From NCBI RefSeq assembly GCF_900143085.1, contig NZ_FRCZ01000005.1:124001-188000 (forward strand): a stretch of DNA of 64,000 nt. The letters run 5' to 3'. Numbering within the stretch: position 1 is the first letter of the stretch; the number at the start of each line of letters is the position of its first letter. This document shows positions 35,305 to 43,321 of the stretch, piece by piece. Both the position numbers and the translations under genes were made by a program. The DNA comes from Gracilibacillus kekensis (lineage in GTDB: Bacteria; Bacillota; Bacilli; Bacillales; Amphibacillaceae). Under the pieces are notes generated by a model. The model had not been told where the DNA came from and did no database searches. It worked only from the letters and a program-made list of their open reading frames with translations.

Positions 35305-35706
35305 TTATTTAGAACTGCTTGTACTTGAGCTTGATTTTGATTCCGCTATCTTTCCTAGGAAAAAGCCGTCAATATCGCTTAACTTTCCCCTCCAAAGTAT
35401 ATTACCTTTAGAAGGAGTGGATTTACTGTCACCACAATATACTTTTGTACTTTTTAAATGGATAAAGCTTGCTGACTCATTTGTATTTGTTTCAGCCTCT
35501 TCACTTGCTTGTACTAATTGTTCACTAATTTTTTTTGATATTTCATTACCATCCTCGAAGGCCTCACTTAATTCTTCAAAGTATTCCTGGGCTGAAATAG
35601 TTGTGCCCGAAACAAGAGCTCCATTGACATTTAATGTTATATCTAAATTAAAATCATGTTTATTGGTAGCTTGCACAAAAAAACCAAGAATCGTATCAGC
35701 ACTCAT
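35305..35706 (-). CDS. gvpU: Gas vesicle protein GvpU
   Basis: 133 residues, the last gene of the gas-vesicle operon, in the position of B. megaterium gvpU. The N-terminal half (DTILGFFVQATNKHDFNLDITLNVNG) is a compact beta-rich domain, followed by a helix and a Ser-rich tail. GvpU of B. megaterium has been linked to gas-vesicle clustering and phase behaviour. The ATG at 35706 has GAGGAG 8 bases upstream and is preferred over a GTG 9 bases earlier. Assigned by order and general resemblance. Confidence 0.8.
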   Translation of the reverse strand: MSADTILGFFVQATNKHDFNLDITLNVNGALVSGTTISAQEYFEELSEAFEDGNEISKKISEQLVQASEEAETNTNESASFIHLKSTKVYCGDSKSTPSKGNILWRGKLSDIDGFFLGKIAESKSSSSTSSSK

Positions 35707-35711
35707 TGATT

Positions 35712-36299
35712 TCACTCCTCTTTCTCATCCGATTTTGTGTCATCATTTTTAGAGACAGCTGTATCAGTCGGCTCTGTTTCTTCTGCTTTTTTACTGGTCT
35801 TATTGGTTGTTTTATTTCTAGGCTTTTTAGTACTAGTAGATTGCTGACCACTTTGTTTTTTGGCGGTGGTATTTTTTTCTTTCGCTGAAGCAACTTGATT
35901 TAATTTCTCTTCAAGTTCTTGTAATCTTTCATGCAATGCCTTGTTTTCTTCCTTCAATTCTAAATAACTCTCTTCGTTTACTACTTCAGTTGTTACCTCC
36001 TCATCCGATTTCTCTTGCTCATTTTCATCATCACTAGAGCCTGTTGAATCTTTTACACGTTGATAAGCATTCTGTGTCTTCTGTTTTCCTGCCTCTGTTA
36101 ACTCAGATACTTTTCCTTTGGTTGCTTTTCCTAGATTCTTGCCCTTTTCTTTCCACTGGGTATCATTTATTCGAGCAATAAGCTTTTTGCTATTTTCGGG
36201 TGTTGCGAGATAGCCAATTGTAGCTCCTACTACCCCTCCAGTAATTGTTCTCTTAACTGGGGCTTTTTTGTTTTCGTTCACTGATTGTTCTTCTCTCAT
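35712..36299 (-). CDS. gvpT: Gas vesicle protein GvpT (YtxH-like, coiled coil)
   Basis: 195 residues. A Gly-rich helix (TGGVVGATIGYLATPENSKKL) resembles YtxH and is also found in GvpP of this operon. A basic region, a coiled coil (residues about 108-140, LELKEENKALHERLQELEEK) and a low-complexity Lys/Thr/Ser tail follow. It sits between gvpJ and gvpU, as in B. megaterium. Its coiled-coil motif KALHERLQ is nearly the same as those at the ends of GvpJ and GvpP, suggesting mutual interaction. Confidence 0.8.
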   Translation of the reverse strand: MREEQSVNENKKAPVKRTITGGVVGATIGYLATPENSKKLIARINDTQWKEKGKNLGKATKGKVSELTEAGKQKTQNAYQRVKDSTGSSDDENEQEKSDEEVTTEVVNEESYLELKEENKALHERLQELEEKLNQVASAKEKNTTAKKQSGQQSTSTKKPRNKTTNKTSKKAEETEPTDTAVSKNDDTKSDEKEE

Positions 36300-36317
36300 T
36301 TTTTCACCACTCCTATT

Positions 36318-36629
36318 TTAATTTTTGGTACTTGTATTGATTGCTTTTTCCAGCTGATTTAATCGTTCATGAAGCTGTTTATTTTCCTCTTCTAATGCCT
36401 TGGTGTTTTGATTTGCTTTTGAACTCAGGTAAGGATCCGTTTCCCACCAATCCATACCAATTTCCTTCGCTTTATCTACTGAGGCTACAATTAACCTTAT
36501 TTTGATCGTTAACAATTCTACATCTGCTATTCCTACAGAAATATCTCCCGCTATCACCACACCTTTGTCCAAAATCTTATCTAATACATCAACAATCGTA
36601 TTGGACTGAGTTGGATGTTCTACTGGCAT
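36318..36629 (-). CDS. gvpJ: Gas vesicle protein GvpJ (minor GvpA-like shell/nucleation protein)
   Basis: 103 residues. A GvpA-type domain (IVDVLDKILDKGVVIAGDI, ELLTIKIRLIVASVDKAKE) plus a C-terminal coiled coil (ALEEENKQLHERLNQLEK). It is extremely close to what I know of B. megaterium GvpJ. The start at 36629 (MPVEHPTQS) fits that protein and has GGAGG 9 bases upstream. It is thought to help start vesicle assembly. Confidence 0.9.
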   Translation of the reverse strand: MPVEHPTQSNTIVDVLDKILDKGVVIAGDISVGIADVELLTIKIRLIVASVDKAKEIGMDWWETDPYLSSKANQNTKALEEENKQLHERLNQLEKAINTSTKN

Positions 36630-36652
36630 AGCCATTCACCTCCAGCTTTTCA

Positions 36653-36937
36653 TTACATCAACTTTCCTAAAGGACCTAGGTCAATATTTAAATCCTCTGC
36701 TTCAAGACCAAAAACTTCCTTTAGCTCTTCCATTTTTTCTTCTAGATTCATTAAAGCAACACCTAGGTTCTCTATTTGTTCTTCTGTTAAATTGCCGCCC
36801 TCAACTCTTCTCATGGCATGCCGTTCAACTATTTGTCGCAATAGTTCTATCACTGTCATCACAAGCTGTGCAAGTCCTTCTTCGGCATTATCTGGATCGA
36901 GATTAATCCGGCCATCTTTCTGATTCGCTGGTTGCAT
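36653..36937 (-). CDS. gvpK: Gas vesicle protein GvpK
   Basis: 94 residues with the GvpK family signature: INLDPDNAEEGLAQLVMTVIELLRQ, then RHAMRRVEGGNLTEEQIENLG and ALMNLEEKMEEL. It is an accessory assembly protein. The start at 36937 has AAAGGAGGG about 10 bases upstream; it overlaps the end of gvpS by 35 bases. Confidence 0.92.
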   Translation of the reverse strand: MQPANQKDGRINLDPDNAEEGLAQLVMTVIELLRQIVERHAMRRVEGGNLTEEQIENLGVALMNLEEKMEELKEVFGLEAEDLNIDLGPLGKLM

Positions 36938-37178
36938 GGGACAGCTCCCTCCTTTGACTGTCAAATTGTTGGGAAGAAATGACACTAGAATCATTTTCAC
37001 GGGATTCTACAAGTTTTTCTACGGATGAAATCAATACTCGTAAATCTAAATATACGAGGTCGACTCCTGCTATTGAGATAATTAAGTCTCCTTTTATAGC
37101 AATTCCTTTTTCTAGGATCACATCTAAAATATCAATTAATGCAATATCCTTGTTTTCGACAGATTCCTTTATCGGCAT
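36903..37178 (-). CDS. gvpS: Gas vesicle protein GvpS (GvpA-like)
   Basis: 91 residues. A divergent GvpA-type domain (LIDILDVILEKGIAIKGDLI, then LVYLDLRVLISSVEKLVE) is followed by a hydrophilic tail. It is in the gvpS position between gvpL and gvpK. It resembles the GvpJ/GvpM group of minor, GvpA-related proteins. AGTGAGGG precedes the ATG. Confidence 0.87.
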   Translation of the reverse strand: MPIKESVENKDIALIDILDVILEKGIAIKGDLIISIAGVDLVYLDLRVLISSVEKLVESRENDSSVISSQQFDSQRRELSHATSESERWPD

Positions 37179-37188
37179 TACGATTCCC

Positions 37189-37995
37189 TCACTTCAAATC
37201 GGAAAAATGATAGGCAGGCCAAGGACCCGATAATTCTAAGGTGAATCCTCTCTTTTCTAACGACTTTTCTATTTGCAACATTTTATCTTTTAAAAGTTCT
37301 ACCATCTGTTTACTCAAGAAATACACACTATTCCAGCACATATGCTCCTGTCGGCCTGTCATTTCCTTATTCCAATTTTTCTTAACAGTTGCCTCTATTG
37401 CGAACTGATTCAGTTGCTCATGGATCTCTTCACAAATCTGACTCTTTTCCTTTTCCAATTCATCATCTATTAGCCGGTCTATCTTTTTCATTTCGAAAAA
37501 TCGGCGTCCTGGTGATAGTTGATCAATTTCTTGTTTCTTTGCTTCTATAGCAGGACTATACTGACTTATATCGTCTTTTAACTGCTCATTATCACAGTAG
37601 ATTTTTAGATTCCACTCTTCTTTTTCTTTCAAATTTTCTAAGACATTTTTCATCTTTTCCTTTTTAGGTTCTACTGTCTGATAGAGTCTGTCTTTATTTT
37701 TATAAATGGTACAAAACTGTAAAGGAATTAAGGTGTACTTATTATTAAGATCCATAATGGTATGATGATGATGAAGAGCTTTTTGTTGAAGCCATTCCAT
37801 ATCATTTTCTGTTTTTTCTTGAAGTGCCTTCTCAGAAAACTCCCTTTCATCGAGCCCACACACTACCGCTTCCATGGAATCGACTGGAACCGTATAAATG
37901 CTGCCTTTATCATCAAAACCTTTCATTTTTGGTAAAGGGTTACTCTTTGTTTCATTTTCGGGAATAAATCCATACAGATAAATTAGTTGCTCCAC
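37189..37995 (-). CDS. gvpL: Gas vesicle protein GvpL (GvpL/F family)
   Basis: 268 residues. GvpL/F family features are the N-terminal YLYGFIPEN, the long central coiled region, and the C-terminal LELSGPWPAYHFSDL, which is shared with GvpF of this operon (YSGPWPAYNFVNI). It is needed for gas-vesicle formation as an accessory protein. Translation starts at GTG with GAGGTGAGAGA upstream. It is 10 bp downstream of gvpG. Confidence 0.92.
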   Translation of the reverse strand: MEQLIYLYGFIPENETKSNPLPKMKGFDDKGSIYTVPVDSMEAVVCGLDEREFSEKALQEKTENDMEWLQQKALHHHHTIMDLNNKYTLIPLQFCTIYKNKDRLYQTVEPKKEKMKNVLENLKEKEEWNLKIYCDNEQLKDDISQYSPAIEAKKQEIDQLSPGRRFFEMKKIDRLIDDELEKEKSQICEEIHEQLNQFAIEATVKKNWNKEMTGRQEHMCWNSVYFLSKQMVELLKDKMLQIEKSLEKRGFTLELSGPWPAYHFSDLK

Positions 37996-38004
37996 TCTCT
38001 CACC

Positions 38005-38262
38005 TCATTTTTTCCTCCTGGCCATGTTTTGCCACTGCTCTATTTCCATCTGCTTAGCATGCTCATAGCGTGCCAACAGCTCCTCTTCCTGTTTCTGATA
38101 TTCTGCTTCAGGTATTTCTCCTTGTTCATACATCGTTTGTAAGTAAACAAGCTTTCGCTGAATGGTTGAAAGGTCATAGAATTCTTTATCTGCCTCTTCC
38201 TTTACCTTCTCTCCAATCTTTGTTAGGACATTGATAGGTCCTGTCGCAATTTTGTGCAACAT
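38005..38262 (-). CDS. gvpG: Gas vesicle protein GvpG
   Basis: 85 residues, mostly helical and charged. It has the GvpG start (KIATGPINVLTKIGEKVKEE) and the motif YLQTMYEQGEIPEAEYQKQE. It is an accessory protein, encoded between gvpF and gvpL, with a 4-base gap after gvpF and GAGGAGAG upstream. Confidence 0.92.
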   Translation of the reverse strand: MLHKIATGPINVLTKIGEKVKEEADKEFYDLSTIQRKLVYLQTMYEQGEIPEAEYQKQEEELLARYEHAKQMEIEQWQNMARRKK

Positions 38263-38266
38263 TTGA

Positions 38267-39034
38267 TTAACTCTCCTCTACTGTCAATCGAATATTAACA
38301 AAATTATATGCTGGCCACGGGCCACTGTATTTAAAATCTACTTTATCCTTCCATTTTTCATGGGCTTCGTTGACCAACTGATCAAATACCGTTTCTTTGT
38401 TACGATCCACTAAAAAGGATGCGTTAAGTAGCATTTTTTCGCCAACAGGATCATTTATTTTGGATGCTTCGGCACTTGATTCAAGAGGTGTATAAACCTC
38501 TTGTTCTATTTCTTTACTAATGGAAGAAAAGATTTCCTGTGCTGCACCACCTAACTGAATCCGTTCATAATATCCTGCATCCTCTGTTTTTCCACGTAGT
38601 TGTTCCGTTAACTTCTCTACTTTCTCACTGGCATGGACCTCCGACTTGAGCCAATCTGTTTTTCCGATAACTTTCAATCCTAACTCCATTTTCCCTTTAA
38701 TTGCGGGAAAAAGCTCTTCTAATTGTGGATAGAGGTTTTCCAGTAAAATCTCTACATCCTCCACTGAGTGAAATACATTTCCAAAGCTGATGGGGATAAC
38801 CGTGTCTTTTTCTGCCATAACCTTAGAAATCAAGTTCTGATGCATCATCAGATTTTCTTTATCTGGATGATAGATTTTCATTGGGACCTTAACCGCAATC
38901 ATAGCAGCGTCTTTATAATGTATCGTGAAGGTAGGTCTCTCTTCATTTTCTAACAGAATATTTCCAAAATCTTCTTTTACATCTGTCTGAATTCCACAGA
39001 AAATATATATACCATTTTCTTGTTGCTCTGACAT
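38267..39034 (-). CDS. gvpF: Gas vesicle protein GvpF (GvpL/F family)
   Basis: 255 residues. GvpL/F family: GIYIFCGIQTD at the start, an AEKDTVIPISFGNVF segment (typical 'vlPvrFGtvf' motif), and the FKYSGPWPAYNFVNI end. GvpF is reported to contact GvpA at the gas-facing side in cyanobacteria. AAAGGGG precedes the ATG. Its sequence differs greatly from GvpL in the middle while the C-terminal motif is kept. Confidence 0.92.
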   Translation of the reverse strand: MSEQQENGIYIFCGIQTDVKEDFGNILLENEERPTFTIHYKDAAMIAVKVPMKIYHPDKENLMMHQNLISKVMAEKDTVIPISFGNVFHSVEDVEILLENLYPQLEELFPAIKGKMELGLKVIGKTDWLKSEVHASEKVEKLTEQLRGKTEDAGYYERIQLGGAAQEIFSSISKEIEQEVYTPLESSAEASKINDPVGEKMLLNASFLVDRNKETVFDQLVNEAHEKWKDKVDFKYSGPWPAYNFVNIRLTVEES

Positions 39035-39052
39035 AGTCTATACCCCTTTATG

Positions 39053-39958
39053 TTACGTAGTTTTCTTACATAATTCTCGAATAAGATCATTTGCATCTTC
39101 GTAAGTTATCTCAAGACCTTGAACAACGGAATGACTTAACAAATCAATGCACAGCTGCTGAAAATCCTGATTTGATCCCTTGATGGGTATGTCATCATTT
39201 TTCGCTATCTTTGTAATTTGAATAGATAGTCTAAGGCTTGGATTTCCTTTTCTTTTGCCAAATTCTTTTCGCAGATCCTGAACCAAATTCGATATAATAT
39301 GAGCTTCATTCTTTTCTACACCTAACTTTTCCCTTAAAATAAGTGCTTCTTGCTCCTTATTCTTATATCCCACATGTAAAGTTATCAATCTATCTAATAA
39401 GGCATCTTGTGTTTGGTAGACACCCGCATATTCATCAGGATTACTGGTAAATATCACCTTAAACTTAGGGTGTACCTTCACATACGGACGTTTAGACTTC
39501 AGCCCATATAAAGGCAGTACTCCTTCTTCCAAAACCGATAGAAAGATATTATTTGTTGCTGGGCTTGAACGGGAAAATTCATCATAAATGAGTGTATATC
39601 CTTTCTTGACCGCTTCAAGTAGACGACCATCTATCCAAGATTCTGTTACAGTTTCGTCTTTCTTATAGACAGACCTGACATATTGATCCACTACTTTTGA
39701 ACTCGTATAGCCACTAAAACTGCCTATTAAATCTTTGTTATCCAATTCATGATTACCATGCATCACCATAACTGGTCGTTTTAGTTTATTTGCTAATGCT
39801 ATAGCTATTGAGGTCTTACCTGAACCAGAGGGTCCTGTAAAGTGGACAGGATATCCTGTTTTAACATACCTTAAAGATCTGGATAGGAGTGATTTCGTCA
39901 ACTCATCTTGAATAAAAGCATTATTGTTTGTTGTGATTCTTTCACTTAAAACAGTCAT
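39053..39958 (-). CDS. gvpN: Gas vesicle ATPase GvpN
   Basis: 301 residues, AAA+ MoxR-like ATPase. Walker A GPSGSGKTS near residue 42, Walker B TLIYDEFSRSSP near 124, and the sensor-1 region KVIFTSNPDEYAGV. GvpN is required for normal vesicle size, and probably remodels or loads shell protein together with the GvpO/GvpR-type protein encoded just upstream. Confidence 0.95.
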   Translation of the reverse strand: MTVLSERITTNNNAFIQDELTKSLLSRSLRYVKTGYPVHFTGPSGSGKTSIAIALANKLKRPVMVMHGNHELDNKDLIGSFSGYTSSKVVDQYVRSVYKKDETVTESWIDGRLLEAVKKGYTLIYDEFSRSSPATNNIFLSVLEEGVLPLYGLKSKRPYVKVHPKFKVIFTSNPDEYAGVYQTQDALLDRLITLHVGYKNKEQEALILREKLGVEKNEAHIISNLVQDLRKEFGKRKGNPSLRLSIQITKIAKNDDIPIKGSNQDFQQLCIDLLSHSVVQGLEITYEDANDLIRELCKKTT

Positions 39959-39979
39959 CTCCTCTTCCCTCCATCAACT

Positions 39980-40246
39980 CTAACCCTCTACTCCGACCGC
40001 ACTTCTGTAACGAAGCTCTAGTCTCTTATACGAGGTAATTTCTTTATCTTTATCTAGTAAAACTTCATATGTTCCCAGCATTTCATCCTTTGCATATTTC
40101 TTCATATACTCTTTTTCTTCCAGCACTTCAATTTGCACTCTCCAACCACCTTCTTCAAGTGTTTCTACTGAAGTAATTTTATGTGGGAGGGCTATATTCT
40201 CTTGAAAGAAATCTTTAACATTTTTCATTATTTCTTTGATTTCCAT
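39980..40246 (-). CDS. gvpR: Gas vesicle protein GvpR (GvpO family)
   Basis: 88 residues. It has the GvpO family core (GGWRVQIEVLEEKEYMKKYA, then MLGTYEVLLDKDKEI and YKRLELRYRS). In B. megaterium the protein at this place is called GvpR. It probably works with GvpN, encoded 22 bp downstream. AGAGGAGG precedes the ATG. Confidence 0.85.
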   Translation of the reverse strand: MEIKEIMKNVKDFFQENIALPHKITSVETLEEGGWRVQIEVLEEKEYMKKYAKDEMLGTYEVLLDKDKEITSYKRLELRYRSAVGVEG

Positions 40247-40295
40247 GTGTTACCTCCTCTGAATGTGAAAGTGAGGGCTATAGAAGCCCTCCACT

Positions 40296-40559
40296 CTAAA
40301 AGCTAAAAGGCGTTTCACTTCGTTCATTTTGCTGTGAAGGTAATCCTTCTTCTTCCACTTCATCTCTTAAGAGACCAACAGCTTCGGCATAACGCAACCA
40401 TGTGTCGACACTTGCGATAACCACCCGCGCCTCCACCGTTAATATTTCAATTCCTACCACTGAGACTCTTGCAAATGCATCAATTACTATACCTTTGTCT
40501 AAAATTCTATCAATTACTTCTGCTAGACTTGAACTATCTGTCGTTTTTTGAATAGCCAT
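40296..40559 (-). CDS. gvpB: Gas vesicle structural protein GvpB (GvpA paralog)
   Basis: 87 residues. The main shell protein type: [54 protein letters not shown]. It differs from the first GvpA of the operon at only a few positions in the core, but the codons differ at many synonymous sites and the tails are unlike. In B. megaterium GvpB alone can serve as the shell protein. AAAGGAGAA precedes the ATG. Confidence 0.95.
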   Translation of the reverse strand: MAIQKTTDSSSLAEVIDRILDKGIVIDAFARVSVVGIEILTVEARVVIASVDTWLRYAEAVGLLRDEVEEEGLPSQQNERSETPFSF

Positions 40560-40584
40560 AGTTAATTCTCCTTTAATAAAAATT

Positions 40585-41046
40585 TTAAGAGCCTATTTTT
40601 TTAATATCCTTAGATGATTTAATGCTTGTAGAACTTTTTATGTCACTTGCTCCTTTAATATCCATAGAGCTCTTAATATGTTGAATACCTTTGACATTCT
40701 GATAGCTTTTTACCTTATTACTTTTATTACTTGAGGAAATCTCTTCCTGAAAGTTTGTCCCTGCCTTTTTCACCTTTGCTAATTTTTCTCGCACGGATAA
40801 TAATACATCTTGCACCTTCTCTTTTGCTTCTTCTGCATTACCATGCACTTCTTTGGCATTTTGGTTCTTTGTTTCTTTCAAATTAGTAGAGGCTTGTTCT
40901 GCTTTATCTTGTACTTTCTCCTCTATTTTTTCTGTTGCCATTTCTTTCATTTTATCAATTGCCTTTTCTTTTAAAGGCTCAGGTGATTTTTCAAAAGCTT
41001 TTTCTGCTGCTTTTTTAGCCGTTTTTTTAATAGGTTTATATTTCAT
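40585..41046 (-). CDS. gvpQ: Gas vesicle protein GvpQ
   Basis: 153 residues, Lys-rich and mainly helical in the first 100 residues. The C-terminal 45 residues are a run of short repeats of the form (D/S)IKSS or DIKGA ([20 protein letters not shown], then [11 protein letters not shown]). It is in the gvpQ position between gvpP and gvpB. The function is unknown. AAAGGAGGATG precedes the ATG. The identification rests on gene order and overall composition. Confidence 0.75.
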   Translation of the reverse strand: MKYKPIKKTAKKAAEKAFEKSPEPLKEKAIDKMKEMATEKIEEKVQDKAEQASTNLKETKNQNAKEVHGNAEEAKEKVQDVLLSVREKLAKVKKAGTNFQEEISSSNKSNKVKSYQNVKGIQHIKSSMDIKGASDIKSSTSIKSSKDIKKIGS

Positions 41047-41069
41047 TGCATCCTCCTTTAATCTTTCGG

Positions 41070-41492
41070 CTAATCATTGACACTGAGAAGCTCATCTAAC
41101 TTTTTCTCTATTTGATCTAAACGTTGATGAATTTGCTTATTTTCCTGTTTCACCACTTCATATTGAGAGTCTTCCTCCATTTCTTTATGCTCTGATTCAT
41201 TGGAAGACATACCCGTAAGTCGTATTTTTGCTCTATTCAAGTAATCAGGTGCTGCTTGTTGAACAACTGCCATCGTCTGATGGGTAATGAGCTGTTGTAC
41301 ATTTCTACCTAACTCTTTGGCAATTAATTGTCCAGTTTCTGAGTGTTGAACGCTCCGGTAAAGCTTTTGAGCAGTTCCTGGATTCGATAATAATCCAACA
41401 CCAGCTCCTACAACTCCACCCATTAAGATATATCCCATCGAATTTTGACTACTGTTCTGATCATTTGATTGTTGAATCTCTTGTTCTGCCAT
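41070..41492 (-). CDS. gvpP: Gas vesicle protein GvpP (Gly-zipper helix and coiled coil)
   Basis: 140 residues. After a Gln/Asn-rich start comes a Gly-rich helix (YILMGGVVGAGVGLLSNPGT), like YtxH and GvpT, then a helical region and a terminal coiled coil (QENKQIHQRLDQIEKKLDEL). It is in the gvpP position directly after gvpA. The start at 41492 follows GAGGAGG. It may form an anchor or cap together with GvpT and GvpJ, which share the coiled-coil motif; that is inference. Confidence 0.78.
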   Translation of the reverse strand: MAEQEIQQSNDQNSSQNSMGYILMGGVVGAGVGLLSNPGTAQKLYRSVQHSETGQLIAKELGRNVQQLITHQTMAVVQQAAPDYLNRAKIRLTGMSSNESEHKEMEEDSQYEVVKQENKQIHQRLDQIEKKLDELLSVND

Positions 41493-41508
41493 AAGGAACC
41501 TCCTCTCA

Positions 41509-41760
41509 TTAGATCGGTAATTCTGCTTTACTTCTGTTAGAATTACCTTCTTCCAAAGCCTCATCACGAAGCAATCCAACTGCTTCTGCATATCTCAACC
41601 AAGTATCCACACTTGCGATGACAATTCTGGCATCTACTGTCAACACCTCAATTCCCACAAGAGAAACTCTTGCATAAGCATCGATGACAATTCCTTTATC
41701 CAGTATTCTGTCAATCACTTCGGCTAAACTAGAGCTGTCCGTTGTCTTTTGTATACTCAT
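41509..41760 (-). CDS. gvpA: Gas vesicle structural protein GvpA
   Basis: 83 residues, the first gene of the operon. Typical GvpA core: [54 protein letters not shown]. The start at 41760 (MSIQKTTDS) follows AAGGAGG and matches GvpB. GvpA forms the ribbed gas-filled shell. Upstream is a candidate SigB promoter. Confidence 0.95.
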   Translation of the reverse strand: MSIQKTTDSSSLAEVIDRILDKGIVIDAYARVSLVGIEVLTVDARIVIASVDTWLRYAEAVGLLRDEALEEGNSNRSKAELPI

Positions 41761-41814
41761 TAGAAATACCTCCTTAGCTAAAATGGCTACTACCATTTGC
41801 AAAGTTAGTTATCA

Positions 41815-41841
41815 ATACCACGCAAAAGCACCGTTTGAAAC
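41815..41841 (-). promoter_or_regulatory. Candidate SigB-type promoter of the gvp operon
   Basis: On the minus strand GTTTCA (41836-41841) and TGGTAT (41815-41820) are 15 bases apart, near the SigB pattern GTTTAA-N12-15-GGGTAT. Transcription would start about 48 bases before gvpA. No equally good SigA pair stands out in this region. Confidence 0.4.
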
Positions 41842-42124
41842 ATGGGTTGGATATAACAGGAAAATAAATGGTAATTATTCCATCCATTTTTACAATCTTG
41901 AAATATTTTTTAATAGAAGAAGTGAGATATATCATGGATTATCTTTGTTAAACTTAACTTTTCTATGAGAGTTATTACAATTTCTTTACTTTTATTATTT
42001 ATTTGTTTCATACTGTCTAAAGAAAAAGGAAGAAGAGAATAAATAGAGAACAAATTAATGAGGAAGGTATTAATGAATATAGAGTTCGAATCGTTTTCAT
42101 TATAGTTATGTATCAATCAATACT
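41842..42124. other. Non-coding AT-rich region upstream of the gvp promoter
   Basis: About 280 bases between the gvp promoter and the yjcZ-like terminator. I see no gene or repeat. Confidence 0.5.
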
Positions 42125-42162
42125 AAAAACACGTGAAGCCATATGTGACTTCACGTGTTTTT
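42125..42162 (-). terminator. Terminator after the YjcZ-like gene
   Basis: A perfect 14-bp stem AAAAACACGTGAAG / CTTCACGTGTTTTT with a 10-base loop. It insulates the gvp operon from upstream transcription. Confidence 0.85.
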
Positions 42163-42273
42163 AAATATTATTTTTAGACCTGTTACCTAAGCTACCTTAG
42201 TTAGCAGCATAGTAAGTTCAGGCCGAATTTGTAATATACCACTTACTTATATCCGCCCTATATACTTTAAAAA

Positions 42274-42381
42274 TTAGTATCCTCCAAATCCACCTACATA
42301 AGAAGTTCCAACAATAATTAAAAGAATAAACAAAACTACAATCAACGCAAATCCTGAACCATATCCATATCCTTCACTCAT
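42274..42381 (-). CDS. YjcZ-family sporulation-associated small membrane protein
   Basis: 35 residues: [10 protein letters not shown], a single hydrophobic helix ([15 protein letters not shown]), and [10 protein letters not shown] at the end. This Gly/Tyr-rich head, one helix and Gly-Tyr tail is the pattern of the YjcZ/SscA family, which in B. subtilis is made during sporulation. A strong ribosome site, GAAAGGAGGCAATAAA, precedes the ATG. The gene is short and easily overlooked. Confidence 0.85.
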   Translation of the reverse strand: MSEGYGYGSGFALIVVLFILLIIVGTSYVGGFGGY

Positions 42382-42546
42382 TTTATTGCCTCCTTTCAAG
42401 GGTTATATTAGTAACATATTAATCTTTCACATAAAGGGCAGGGCGTTTGTACGTACTCTGGCTTTTTTTCTGAGCATATTTTAGTCTGAAGGATTTACTG
42501 TATGTACGCATCTCTGAAAGAAACAATTTGTTTTACCACATTAGCC

Positions 42547-43308
42547 TTAATGTGCCATCATCTCATGGGCAATGTCATGCCCATCCATTTCTGTTGGATA
42601 ATATGTAGGCCAATTTGTCACTTCATTTAAAAGAGATTCCCGATCGTCTCCCCAATAGAGATGATAATGATCTGCTTTCGTTGGAAAAATACCATGGTCA
42701 CTAAATTGGATATATTGCGGAAGACCTTCCTCGTCTTCTACTCGTTCAAAAATATATCTTACCCCTCTATTACCAGCTTCATAGGTTAATATCTCATACC
42801 CATCATATTGATACTCCGCAGAGATTTTTTCTCCATTTTCAATGAATGATACAATGTCTTCTTCAATCACTATTCGATCTACATCTGTCTCATAGCCTAT
42901 TTGATAATATTCCTTATACTCCTCAGCATTCATATCATCACTATGTTCTGCTTTATATTCAAATACTTCATCAAGTTTTCCATCTTGAAGATAAGGATAG
43001 ACCGATTGCCAGTCACCTTCCCAATCGGAAAGTTCGCGATCTTCTATCTGACTGTCTTCAAAATAACCGTCATATATTTCTGGTGTTTCTTCATCATGTG
43101 AATGTCCATGATCGGGATCGTGGTCATGTTCAGATTCTTCCTCCTGTTTATGCGTGTTATCCTCTTCGGTTTCGTTACCATTATTATGTGTTTCTTCCTC
43201 GTCTACATTATTTTCCTCGTTAGCGGCATCTGAATTCTGACAACCTGCTAACAGCATTAATCCAAATACTACTAAACTAAATCCTTTTACCAATGAAATT
43301 TTCATCAT
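42547..43308 (-). CDS. zinT: ZinT-family zinc-binding lipoprotein
   Basis: 253 residues. The signal peptide ends in a lipobox, LLAGC. A long Glu/Asp/His-rich linker follows (HKQEEESEHDHDPDHGHSHD), a likely metal-scavenging loop, then the ZinT domain (EIYDGYFEDSQIEDRELSDW, GDWQSVYPYL, and the end DHGIFPTKADHYHLYWG with metal-binding His). It binds zinc outside the cell and probably passes it to an importer. No znuABC/adcABC genes are adjacent. A Zur box directly upstream indicates induction under zinc limitation. Confidence 0.9.
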   Translation of the reverse strand: MMKISLVKGFSLVVFGLMLLAGCQNSDAANEENNVDEEETHNNGNETEEDNTHKQEEESEHDHDPDHGHSHDEETPEIYDGYFEDSQIEDRELSDWEGDWQSVYPYLQDGKLDEVFEYKAEHSDDMNAEEYKEYYQIGYETDVDRIVIEEDIVSFIENGEKISAEYQYDGYEILTYEAGNRGVRYIFERVEDEEGLPQYIQFSDHGIFPTKADHYHLYWGDDRESLLNEVTNWPTYYPTEMDGHDIAHEMMAH

Positions 43309-43321
43309 TACATTCTCCTTT

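Noticed and set aside
35297-35893. Plus-strand open frames opposite gvpU and gvpT
   Set aside because: They are antisense to well-supported gvp genes with good ribosome sites.
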